6,421 nucleotides of DNA, taken from contig DATDYQ010000085.1 in the NCBI GenBank assembly GCA_035288965.1, positions 1 to 6,421 of the forward strand. Reading direction: 5' to 3'. The notes under the pieces are model-generated. The model was not told the origin of the DNA. It saw only the letters and a program-made list of their open reading frames with translations, and did no database searches. Made by a program: the position numbers and the translations under genes. Each line of letters starts with the position of its first letter. Position 1 is the stretch's first letter. This document shows positions 1 to 5,865 of this stretch, piece after piece. Source of the DNA: DATDYQ01 sp035288965 (GTDB taxonomy: Archaea > Nanobdellota > Nanobdellia > SCGC-AAA011-G17 > JAGVZF01).

Positions 1-531
1 TTTTTAGAACTATTTTATAATTTATTGCAGATTGGTGGAAAAGGAGCAATTATTGTTCCTAACGGAGTTTTATTTGGAAGCTCAAATGCACATAAAGAAA
101 TTAGGAAAATATTATTAGAAAATTGTCAATTAGAAGCTGTAATTTCAATGCCTTCGGGAGTATTTCAGCCTTATTCTGGAGTTGGAACTGCTGTTTTAGT
201 ATTTACTAAGGGCGGTAAAACTGAGAACGTTTGGTTCTATGAAATGCTTAAGGATGGATTTTCTTTAGATCAAAAAAGAGATTTTATTGATGGTAAAGGT
301 GATATTCAAGATATAATTAAAAAATTCAAAACAAAGGCAGAAAGTAAACAAAGCTTTTCTGTTACTTTTAAAGATATTAAAGAAAATGAGTATAATTTGT
401 CTATTTCTAGATACAAAGAAAATGAACATGAGGAGATTAAGTATGAAGAGCCAAAAATAATGATTGATAGAGTTTTGAAAGATGAATATGAGATTACTAA
501 AGGTCTTGAAGATCTGAAGAAGGATTTATAA
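1..531 (+). CDS. hsdM: Type I restriction-modification DNA methyltransferase subunit HsdM, C-terminal part
   Basis: HsdM is the N6-adenine methyltransferase subunit of type I R-M enzymes. It works with HsdS, which recognises the target, and with HsdR for cleavage. The reading frame is open to base 1, so this is the 3' part of a gene cut by the window edge; an apparent TTG start at 25 is internal. The visible 176 residues carry family signatures: a GGKGAIIVPNGVLFG stretch (bases 34-78), an MPSGVFQPYSGVGTAVLVFTK-type segment (bases 148-210) in the methyltransferase core, and the late YNLSISRYK motif (bases 391-417). The SAM-binding and catalytic NPPF motifs would lie upstream, so activity cannot be judged. 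The gene ends 2 bases before the next one, in an operon that also encodes HsdS. The family assignment is firm. Confidence 0.95.
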   Translation, partial: FLELFYNLLQIGGKGAIIVPNGVLFGSSNAHKEIRKILLENCQLEAVISMPSGVFQPYSGVGTAVLVFTKGGKTENVWFYEMLKDGFSLDQKRDFIDGKGDIQDIIKKFKTKAESKQSFSVTFKDIKENEYNLSISRYKENEHEEIKYEEPKIMIDRVLKDEYEITKGLEDLKKDL

Positions 532-533
532 AA

Positions 534-1262
534 ATGTCAACCCAAAAATCACAAAACTTAAAAGAAATATGCGAAGACGAAGATTTTAAAAATACTTTTA
601 CTAAATATTGGGATAATGTTATAACAGGTATTATTGCTGGGTTTCTTGTCTATTATGGAACAAAAATAAATAATGGATTTGTTTCCGCTTTAGTGATTTT
701 TATTTTTGCTATAATTTTAACATTTATTTATTCATTATTTGTATGGCTTGATAAAAAACACAAAATAGATAATAAATTTTGGAATTTCTTTAAAAAATAT
801 AAAATTCATATTACCCTTATCGTTGTAGGATCATTACTCTATACTAAGATTCATGAATTAATTCATTCTCTTGTTGCAACAAAATTAGGTCATATTAATT
901 CAATTAATTGGAATTCTTTAATACCTATGGTTCATTTAAATTTGGAAAATATGCCTTTAAATCATTATTTTTTAATTGCAATGGCTCCTTATTTAGTAAG
1001 CATAGTTTTATTATTAATTTTATTTATTCTTTATCTTTTTATTAAAAGAAAGATAATTTTTTATTTAGCATTAATCCCTTTTTTGGATACTTTTGCTAAC
1101 ATCATAGCAATTCCTTTAGCTTTAATTACAAATAAATCAAATGATTTTTTGAATTTATTTAAACTAAGCAATTATTATGACACTATCTTGATAGCTATCA
1201 TACCAATAATTATATTCTTAATTATAAATCACTTTAGGAGAAAAAATGCAAATACAAAATAG
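534..1262 (+). CDS. Integral membrane protein with HEXXH zinc-metallopeptidase motif
   Basis: This is a 242-residue protein with about six hydrophobic segments, near residues 28-42, 49-71, 92-113, 144-170, 173-198 and 215-232. Residues 107-111 read HELIH, a classic HEXXH zinc motif, at the end of the third segment. It sits in HELIHSLVATKLG, a context typical of membrane-embedded zincins of the M50/site-2-protease and DUF3267 type. A later IPFLD sequence (residues 181-185) could supply the third zinc ligand through D185; this is an inference. If active, it would cut membrane or membrane-proximal substrates. The gene starts 2 bases after hsdM and overlaps hsdS by 17 bases, so it is translationally embedded between the methylase and specificity genes. 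That is not a usual part of type I R-M. An inactive zincin-like membrane protein remains possible. Substrate unknown. Confidence 0.7.
   Translation: MSTQKSQNLKEICEDEDFKNTFTKYWDNVITGIIAGFLVYYGTKINNGFVSALVIFIFAIILTFIYSLFVWLDKKHKIDNKFWNFFKKYKIHITLIVVGSLLYTKIHELIHSLVATKLGHINSINWNSLIPMVHLNLENMPLNHYFLIAMAPYLVSIVLLLILFILYLFIKRKIIFYLALIPFLDTFANIIAIPLALITNKSNDFLNLFKLSNYYDTILIAIIPIIIFLIINHFRRKNANTK
1236..1240 (+). promoter_or_regulatory. Shine-Dalgarno site for hsdS
   Basis: AGGAG lies 5 bases upstream of the ATG at 1246 and inside the 3' end of the membrane-protease gene. It supports the hsdS start that overlaps the upstream gene by 17 bases and suggests independent ribosome loading on a polycistronic mRNA. 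It is the clearest ribosome binding site in the window. Confidence 0.6.
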
Positions 1263-2478
1263 GTTATTAAAGGATTTAGAATGGAAAAAATTAGGTGATA
1301 AATATTATTTTGAAATTTTATCTAGTGGTATAGAAAGTTTTAATGATGAAAAAGAATACTTATCTACAGAATCTATTCAAAATACAAAAATTAAAAAAAT
1401 TGAATGTAAAATTAAATATACAAACAGACCCTCTAGAGCAAATATGCAACCACTTCTTAATTCCACGTGGTTTGCTAGAATGCAAAATACATTAAAAGTA
1501 TATTGTTTTAATAAAGATAATTTAGAGGAAATAAAAAGATTTATTTTGTCAACAGGTTTTTGTGGAATAAAAGTAAACAATAAAAAAGTTGATCCAGAAT
1601 ATATAAAATATTTTTTTATTTCTAACATATTTAATAAAGTTAAAGATTCTTTATGCTCTGGTGCGACACAAAAAGCAATAAAAAACGAGAGCATTAAAAG
1701 AATAGAAATTCCTATCCCTCCACTTGATATTCAAAAAAAGATAGTTTCAATTCTCGAAAAAGTTGAAAAACTTAAGCAAGAAATAAAAAAAGCGAATGAA
1801 GAAACTAATAAAATTATTAAAAGTGTTTTTTATGAAATATTTGGAAATCCTGTTAAAAATGAGAAAGGTTGGAAAGAGGTAATGATAAATGATATTGCCA
1901 TCAACAAGAAAGGGTCTATTAAAATGGGTCCTTTTGGAAGTCAATTAAAGAAAAAAGAATTAGTTAATAAAGGCATTAGGGTATTGTGGATTGAAAATAT
2001 TGTTGACAATGAATTTAATTTTAAAGCTGGAAAATTTATAACTAAAGAAAAATACTCTGATTTAGAGGGATTCACAGTCAAACCCAAAAATGTTTTAATT
2101 ACAATGATGGGAACTGTTGGAAGAGTTGCTGTGGTACCAGATACAATAGATTTAGCTATAATATCTTCACATCTTCTTAAAATAGAGGTTGATGAATTTA
2201 AATGTAATCCTATCTTTTTGAAATATATGATTTTATCTTCTTATGTACAAAAACAGCTTTTATCTGCTTCACACGGGATAGTTATGGGTGGATTAAACAC
2301 ATCAATTATAAAAAACATTAAAATATTTTTGCCTAAAGTAGAACTTCAAAATAAATTCGCTGAACAAGTTAAAAAAATAGAAAAAATAAAGCTACATCAA
2401 CAAAAATCAGAACAAGAGATTAATGTGCTTTTTGATTCTTTAACACAAAAAGCATTCAATGGGGAGTTAGTTAAATGA
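1246..2478 (+). CDS. hsdS: Type I restriction-modification specificity subunit HsdS
   Basis: HsdS reads the bipartite DNA target and scaffolds HsdM and HsdR. The 410 residues show the standard layout. TRD1 covers about residues 10-155, with the YLSTESI and NRPSRANM motifs. The first conserved helix covers about 158-200, with IPIPPLDIQKKI and the FYEIFGNP hinge. TRD2 covers about 208-362, with the GSIKMGPFGSQL motif and a WIENI segment. The closing helix covers about 363-410 and ends in SLTQKAFNGELVK, the usual HsdS tail. Length is normal for the family and nothing looks truncated. The two TRDs differ from each other, so the target should be asymmetric, but its sequence cannot be read from the protein. 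The start overlaps the membrane-protease gene by 17 bases, and the stop overlaps the next start as ATGA. Confidence 0.95.
   Translation: MQIQNRLLKDLEWKKLGDKYYFEILSSGIESFNDEKEYLSTESIQNTKIKKIECKIKYTNRPSRANMQPLLNSTWFARMQNTLKVYCFNKDNLEEIKRFILSTGFCGIKVNNKKVDPEYIKYFFISNIFNKVKDSLCSGATQKAIKNESIKRIEIPIPPLDIQKKIVSILEKVEKLKQEIKKANEETNKIIKSVFYEIFGNPVKNEKGWKEVMINDIAINKKGSIKMGPFGSQLKKKELVNKGIRVLWIENIVDNEFNFKAGKFITKEKYSDLEGFTVKPKNVLITMMGTVGRVAVVPDTIDLAIISSHLLKIEVDEFKCNPIFLKYMILSSYVQKQLLSASHGIVMGGLNTSIIKNIKIFLPKVELQNKFAEQVKKIEKIKLHQQKSEQEINVLFDSLTQKAFNGELVK
2434..2478 (+). repeat. HsdS tail repeat, copy 1 (native hsdS 3' end)
   Basis: These are the last 14 codons plus stop of hsdS. They align without gaps to the last 14 codons plus stop of the next gene (2916-2960). 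I count 33 of 45 identical bases and 8 of 14 identical residues (S, L, Q, K, F, E, L, V). Both copies end in the same ATGA overlap with the following gene. Confidence 0.6.
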
Positions 2479-2960
2479 TAGAATTGATAAAAAATAATCC
2501 TACTTTAATAATTGCATTCTATGGGGCCTTTCTTTCAACAATTGCAATAATCTGGAATATTTATAATAGTTATCAAGACAGGCCTAAAATAAAAGTTAAA
2601 ACTTCGATCGGATTTTTTATGTCAGATACTAGAAAAACTTTTTTCTTTATAAAAATAATCAATAATGGAAAGAGATCTATACATCTTTCATCATTTGGTT
2701 TAAGAAGTGGTAAAGAAGATTTAATACCTATGAGAGTAACAGGCTTACCTTGTGAATTGAAAGCAGGAGGATCTCACAATGAATTCTTTGAGATAGATAA
2801 ATTAAAGAATAAACAATTTAATTTCGCTTGGTATCAGGATGAAACAGGAAAATTATACAAAGGCAAGAGTATTAAGAAAAAGTTAAATAATTATTTTAAA
2901 AGGAATAAAGATAAAAATTCATTAATGCAGAAAACATTCAAAAGAGAGTTGGTAGAATGA
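2475..2960 (+). CDS. Single-pass membrane protein with beta-rich domain and HsdS-like tail
   Basis: I do not recognise a named family for this 161-residue protein. Residues 8-30 form one hydrophobic helix, preceded by a short N-terminus. The YQDRPKIKV segment that follows starts what looks like a compact beta-sandwich domain (about 36-130), with an INNGKRSIHLSSFGL stretch and a closing DETGKLYKGKS strand. This pattern recurs in small membrane-anchored Ig-like proteins, which are often annotated as hypothetical. A lysine-rich linker (131-147) leads to SLMQKTFKRELVE, which closely resembles the HsdS C-terminus. The gene overlaps hsdS by ATGA upstream and the PIN gene by ATGA downstream, so it is co-translated with both. 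Its role is unknown. A membrane sensor or tether for the R-M complex is an inference from the tail and context only. Confidence 0.75.
   Translation: MIELIKNNPTLIIAFYGAFLSTIAIIWNIYNSYQDRPKIKVKTSIGFFMSDTRKTFFFIKIINNGKRSIHLSSFGLRSGKEDLIPMRVTGLPCELKAGGSHNEFFEIDKLKNKQFNFAWYQDETGKLYKGKSIKKKLNNYFKRNKDKNSLMQKTFKRELVE
2916..2960 (+). repeat. HsdS tail repeat, copy 2 (fused to membrane-protein gene)
   Basis: This is the diverged second copy of the hsdS 3' end (see 2434-2478). It forms the C-terminus of the 161-residue membrane protein and the ATGA junction to the PIN gene. It could be a remnant of recombination at an hsdS 3' end. Confidence 0.55.
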
Positions 2961-3364
2961 CTCTTCTTTATATAGATACGAATATTTTTATCGATTTTGT
3001 GAAAGATAGAACTAATATATATGGAAAAGATATATCAACTCCTGCCACTAAATTATTTTTTAATACATTCTCGTGCAAGTACCATATTATTATATCAACA
3101 TGGACGTTAAACCAAATATATAAAGAAGTTAAAACAGAAGATATTGCTATGCTCTTTAATATGTTAAATAAAAAGATAATCATTGAAAACTATGATGAAA
3201 AAGACAAACTAGAAGCGAATCAGAGATCTACAGATAATTTTGAAGATGCCTTACATATTATTTTAGCAGAAAAAACAAAAGCAGATATAATTGTTACAAG
3301 AAATATAAGTCACTTCATTAAAATTGGAACCAAAATTCCAATTAAAAGACCAGAAGATGTTTAA
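2957..3364 (+). CDS. PIN-domain ribonuclease, VapC-like
   Basis: This 135-residue single PIN domain belongs to a family of Mg2+-dependent RNases that includes VapC toxins. The N-terminal LLYIDTNIFIDF strand carries the first acidic residue (D7) with N9. NFEDALHIILA supplies the second (D98), and IIVTRNISHF is the TRN/D motif near the C-terminus (T114, R115, N116). In the usual STxTLxEL motif this protein reads STWTLNQI, so the second canonical acid is replaced by Q53; E57, one turn later, might substitute. Length is normal for VapC. No antitoxin-like gene (VapB, AbrB or RHH) is adjacent; the upstream partner is the 161-residue membrane protein. The start is fixed by the ATGA overlap. It could be a solitary effector of the R-M operon or a passenger toxin. 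Confidence 0.88.
   Translation: MTLLYIDTNIFIDFVKDRTNIYGKDISTPATKLFFNTFSCKYHIIISTWTLNQIYKEVKTEDIAMLFNMLNKKIIIENYDEKDKLEANQRSTDNFEDALHIILAEKTKADIIVTRNISHFIKIGTKIPIKRPEDV
3322..3343. terminator. Perfect 8-bp hairpin near the convergent 3' ends
   Basis: AATTGGAA (3322-3329) and TTCCAATT (3336-3343) form a perfect 8-bp stem with a 6-base loop. The hairpin lies inside the last codons of the PIN gene and 18-39 bases past the stop of the convergent gene. It could help end or stabilise the minus-strand transcript. No strong T-run follows on either strand, so the role is speculative. Confidence 0.25.
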
Positions 3365-4494
3365 TTAAGTTTAAACTTTTTTAATAAAAATTCTTGTAAA
3401 CCTTTTTCACCTTTTTCTTTTCTTATCTTTTCCATTTCTTCATTTCTTTCATCTCTTTCAATTTCTGTTAATTCTTTAGCAGATCCCATTAATGATTTTA
3501 GTTTTTGATAATTTTTATCATTTGATTCTGGTTCAGAAGGCATCATTTCATTTAGATACAACAACCAATCCATAACCTCAATTTTTTGTAAATCTTTATC
3601 TAAATTTAAATGTCTTATTAAAATTTCTTTTGGATAATATTTTTCAAGATCATCACTATATTGATAGAGTGCTATTAATCTCCATAAGGAATTAAATGAT
3701 TCAATAATATCTATTTTTATATTTTGGAATTCTTCTTCTGGTAAAACACTAAATAATTGTAATATTGTTGCAATAAATTCGTTAATTATTCTTTTGGATT
3801 GGGTATCTTCAATTTTTGGTAAATAAAAAAGAATATTATATAAATTATTCGTTAATTCTTTTGTATGGATTTTGGATAATTCTTGGGATGTTAATAATAA
3901 TAAAACAAGTTCTTTTGTAATGTATAATTTTTTATCTTCTTCTTTATACTGTTTTATTTTTAAATCATAAGTAGATATTTCTTTTGAATAATCTTTAATC
4001 ACATTTTGTGCACAAATAAGTGTCTCATTAGAGAGTTGTTCATAATTATATTCTATTAAAGGATCATATCTCTTAACACATAAAGCCCCAAATTGATACC
4101 ATCCAATTGGAAGATTTAAATTACACAAATTATTTATTTTTGCTAAAGTTTTATTTAATTGTGTTCTACCAGGAATTTTCCCTGTATTTTTCTGCCATTC
4201 TTCTTTTATTTTAAAGAATAAAGAATCAATTAATTTTTCATCTTTTTGTTCTAGAGGTAATCCAAAATATGTATCCCCTCTTTTTTCTATTTTCCATTGG
4301 GTTATAGAAAACACCCTTTTATTCCCCACGCTTGTTTCCTCTACAATTCCAACTTCTTTAAGACTTTCTAAATATTGTTTTATTGATTCCCAATTAGACT
4401 TACAGTCTTCAGCAACTTCATTAATAGATTTGGGTGTAGAAATTAATGATTTTATAATTAATTTTATTATATCCTTTGCAGGTTTTCTTATCAT
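3361..4494 (-). CDS. Winged-helix DNA-binding protein, probable transcriptional regulator
   Basis: This is a 377-residue protein on the minus strand. Residues 8-66 look like a winged helix: helices at about 8-19, SINEVAEDC (23-31) and a recognition helix near SNWESIKQYLESLKEVG (33-49), then a wing with VGNKRVFSIT (56-65). Helix spacing resembles ArsR/MarR-type domains. The rest is mostly helical and not a family I can name. It includes an LPIGWYQFGAL segment (128-138) and a highly charged C-terminal helix (about 340-375). There is no obvious catalytic motif or membrane segment. It is convergent with the PIN gene (4-base overlap) and divergent from the DUF3892 operon, sharing its promoter gap, so control of either neighbour or of itself is plausible. 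The ATG at 4494 lies about 28 bases downstream of a TATA box, which supports this start. Confidence 0.8.
   Translation of the reverse strand: MIRKPAKDIIKLIIKSLISTPKSINEVAEDCKSNWESIKQYLESLKEVGIVEETSVGNKRVFSITQWKIEKRGDTYFGLPLEQKDEKLIDSLFFKIKEEWQKNTGKIPGRTQLNKTLAKINNLCNLNLPIGWYQFGALCVKRYDPLIEYNYEQLSNETLICAQNVIKDYSKEISTYDLKIKQYKEEDKKLYITKELVLLLLTSQELSKIHTKELTNNLYNILFYLPKIEDTQSKRIINEFIATILQLFSVLPEEEFQNIKIDIIESFNSLWRLIALYQYSDDLEKYYPKEILIRHLNLDKDLQKIEVMDWLLYLNEMMPSEPESNDKNYQKLKSLMGSAKELTEIERDERNEEMEKIRKEKGEKGLQEFLLKKFKLN
3377..3382 (+). terminator. Candidate oligo-T terminator of the hsd/PIN operon
   Basis: A run of six T on the + strand begins 13 bases after the PIN stop codon, just past the palindrome AAGTTTAAACTT (3367-3378). 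Archaeal RNA polymerase terminates at short T-runs without needing a strong hairpin. The run is also coding sequence of the convergent gene, and T-runs are common in such AT-rich DNA. Confidence 0.3.
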
Positions 4495-4517
4495 TATATT
4501 ATAACTATAAGTATTAG

Positions 4518-4525
4518 TATATAAA
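4518..4525 (-). promoter_or_regulatory. Archaeal-type TATA box for the winged-helix gene
   Basis: The minus strand reads TTTATATA, a near-ideal archaeal box A, centred about 28 bases upstream of the ATG at 4494. This distance predicts transcription starting at or next to the start codon, so a leaderless mRNA. This reading depends on the host being archaeal. Confidence 0.55.
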
Positions 4526-4528
4526 CAT

Positions 4529-4541
4529 ATCTATTTTAGAT
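4529..4541. repeat. Short palindrome beside the minus-strand TATA box
   Basis: ATCTA-TTT-TAGAT is a perfect 5-bp inverted repeat lying 4 bases upstream of the TATA box of the winged-helix gene, near where TFB would bind. It could be an operator for autoregulation. In DNA this AT-rich it could also be chance. Confidence 0.3.
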
Positions 4542-4565
4542 TATTATCTATCAGTAACAATATAT

Positions 4566-4585
4566 ACTATTTTATATCTAATAGT
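4566..4585. repeat. Inverted repeat upstream of the DUF3892 promoter
   Basis: ACTATT (4566-4571) and AATAGT (4580-4585) are perfect 6-bp arms around an 8-base spacer, ending 13 bases before the + strand TATA box. The octamer CTATTTTA occurs both at 4531-4538 and at 4567-4574, 36 bases apart. These are operator candidates only; no experiment or known regulon supports them. Confidence 0.3.
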
Positions 4586-4598
4586 CTGAACCGATAGA

Positions 4599-4606
4599 TT
4601 TAAATA
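4599..4606 (+). promoter_or_regulatory. Archaeal-type TATA box for the DUF3892 operon
   Basis: TTTAAATA matches archaeal box A and is centred about 33 bases before the ATG at 4636. With a start site about 26 bases downstream of the box, the leader would be only a few bases. No Shine-Dalgarno sequence lies directly before the ATG, which agrees with that reading. Confidence 0.5.
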
Positions 4607-4635
4607 TAAGGGGATATTATAAATCTTGATTAAAA

Positions 4636-4947
4636 ATGACTAAATGGTCTGATTATGCTATAATAGCTGTACAATTTAGAAAAGAAAAGAGACATATTGA
4701 TAAAGTAAAAATTAGAGAGGATAATGGAGATAAACTTGTAAATGAACAAATTGTTTCTCGAGATAATATAGTCAATACTATTGAAAGAGGAATAAAATTC
4801 ATAACTGTTTATAATAAGCAAAACCAATGGACTAAAGGAGATGATATTAAGATAGTTTTAATAAATAATACAAAATTTATAAGGACAGATGGAAATAGAA
4901 TTGAAGAAGATAATCTTGGCGAATTGCCAGAAATGGGTTTATCATGA
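4636..4947 (+). CDS. DUF3892 family protein
   Basis: This is a 103-residue soluble protein that I assign to DUF3892 by pattern. It has an N-terminal MTKWSDYAIIAVQF strand, a charged IDKVKIRED segment (21-29), a central SRDNIVNTIERG helix (41-52) followed by FITVY, then WTKGDDIKIV and a C-terminal FIRTDGN ... EDNLGELPEM block (81-100). The RT-x(n)-DNLG-LP ending is the strongest family mark. The function of DUF3892 is not established; a small nucleic-acid-binding or substrate-recognition module is a guess. It is the first gene of a three-gene operon with its own promoter. Its stop overlaps the start of the nuclease-like gene as ATGA, so the two products are probably made in linked amounts. The conserved N-terminus starts at this ATG, which supports the start. 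Confidence 0.75.
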   Translation: MTKWSDYAIIAVQFRKEKRHIDKVKIREDNGDKLVNEQIVSRDNIVNTIERGIKFITVYNKQNQWTKGDDIKIVLINNTKFIRTDGNRIEEDNLGELPEMGLS

Positions 4948-5225
4948 AAAAAAGAATTGATTACTGGAAAGATGGAGATTCTGGTAAATTTACAGATGGA
5001 AATCATTTTAGATTAGCTAGAGTTAGAGCACCTGAAAAATATCAATTTGGAGGAGAAGCTGCAACAAGGAGAGCTGCTGGAATGAGTGGCAGAACAAGAG
5101 GACTTGTTAATGTTAGAATTTTAGGAAGAGATAGTTATGGAAGATCCATTGTAGAAATTTATAATAAAGATGGTTCTATTAATAATAGATTACTAAGAAG
5201 AGGCTCAAGAAATAAAGGTAGATGA
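4944..5225 (+). CDS. Minimal staphylococcal-nuclease-like (SNase/TNase) domain protein
   Basis: This 93-residue protein has the core SNase pattern. DGD at 10-12 matches the first metal-site strand, FRLARVRAPE (22-31) aligns with the nuclease FRLLLVDTPE motif, and RDSYGRSIVEIY (62-73) aligns with the DKYGR segment, followed by INNRLLRRG. By that alignment the equivalents of D21 (D12), R35 (R23), E43 (E31) and R87 (R67) are kept, but the D40 metal ligand is R28. The usual C-terminal helical part is missing. There is no signal peptide, so it should act in the cytoplasm. Sixteen of 93 residues are arginine, which suggests nucleic-acid binding. It is overlapped by ATGA on both sides. It may be a weak or altered nuclease, or a binding domain; the fold call is good, activity uncertain. 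Confidence 0.8.
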   Translation: MKKRIDYWKDGDSGKFTDGNHFRLARVRAPEKYQFGGEAATRRAAGMSGRTRGLVNVRILGRDSYGRSIVEIYNKDGSINNRLLRRGSRNKGR

Positions 5226-5860
5226 AGAAATTTTTTACTTTTTTTACAATGTTCTTATTTTTGAACATAAGTGGTTGTAATATCAACCCTCCAAATAATG
5301 TTCCTATTGAAGATACTACAACAAGAGCAATTCAAAATATTCCTAACAAAATCGCATTATTATCTGAAATTAATTTAACTACTGTAGATACATTTGAAAA
5401 ATATAAGGTATTTGCGGATAGTATAAACAACTTAATCGTTATTTTGAATGAACAAAATGATCTATTTAGTATCCCTCAAATTCCAGCAACACAAAATGCA
5501 TGGAATAAAGCCTCTAAAACCATTACAGAATATGGTCCCTTAATTAATAATTATAATGAAGTTATTCATTCAGCAAGGACTTATGATATATCTCACAATG
5601 ATGAAAATCTAAGAGAATTCTATTCTTCATCAGGAAAGTTTGCATTTGAAACCGCGATTATTGTAGGCACAGTATTTTATACAGCATCTTTTGAAGCAGT
5701 TGGTATTGTTTATAAGGCAGTAGGTTTGAATAGATTAGCATTATCATGTGGCACTTGTGTTAGTGTAATTTTAAGCCATGCACATTGGACTATCAGAACA
5801 GTATTAGTAGAAGGCTCTTCTCAATTCGCTCAGAAAATACTCGATAACTTTCAAAAATAA
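5222..5860 (+). CDS. Predicted lipoprotein of unknown function with CxxC motif
   Basis: This is a 212-residue protein not recognised as any named family. Residues 1-19 form a signal sequence: KK, a phenylalanine-rich hydrophobic core, and ISGC as a lipobox with C19 as the likely lipidated residue. The mature part begins with a proline/asparagine-rich stretch, then a mainly helical region (about 34-135). A hydrophobic segment (about 140-168) and a second (about 172-196) follow. Between them and inside the second lie CGTC (176-179) and SHAHW (185-189), a possible thiol or metal site. It would sit on the outer face of the cytoplasmic membrane, perhaps inserting a hairpin. The ATGA overlap with the nuclease-like gene and a weak AAAGGT site upstream support the start. 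It is the last gene of the DUF3892 operon and convergent with radC. Confidence 0.7.
   Translation: MKKFFTFFTMFLFLNISGCNINPPNNVPIEDTTTRAIQNIPNKIALLSEINLTTVDTFEKYKVFADSINNLIVILNEQNDLFSIPQIPATQNAWNKASKTITEYGPLINNYNEVIHSARTYDISHNDENLREFYSSSGKFAFETAIIVGTVFYTASFEAVGIVYKAVGLNRLALSCGTCVSVILSHAHWTIRTVLVEGSSQFAQKILDNFQK
5853..5857 (-). terminator. Candidate oligo-T terminator downstream of radC
   Basis: The minus strand has a run of five T starting 9 bases after the radC stop codon, inside the last codons of the convergent lipoprotein gene. A short T-run is enough for archaeal termination, but the evidence is weak. Confidence 0.22.
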
Positions 5861-5865
5861 TCTGT

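Noticed and set aside
25..531. A separate short gene starting with TTG at base 25
   Set aside because: The frame is open to base 1, and the residues before 25 (FLELFYNLLQ) continue the HsdM pattern, so this is an internal codon of a truncated hsdM.
1377..1694. Minus-strand ORF inside hsdS
   Set aside because: It lies antisense to strongly conserved HsdS motifs, has no family resemblance, and its hydrophobic look comes from reverse-complemented Lys/Asn codons.
1246..2478. A phase-variable hsdS with invertible or half-gene cassettes
   Set aside because: No second hsdS or TRD-sized fragment is in the window. Only the 45-base tail copy is repeated, which cannot swap specificity by itself.
2968..3183. 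Minus-strand ORF inside the PIN gene
   Set aside because: It is antisense to conserved PIN motifs and has no recognisable features.
4630..5006. Minus-strand ORFs opposite the DUF3892 and SNase-like genes
   Set aside because: The plus-strand frames have recognisable domains and overlapping starts and stops. The antisense frames are low-complexity shadows with no support.
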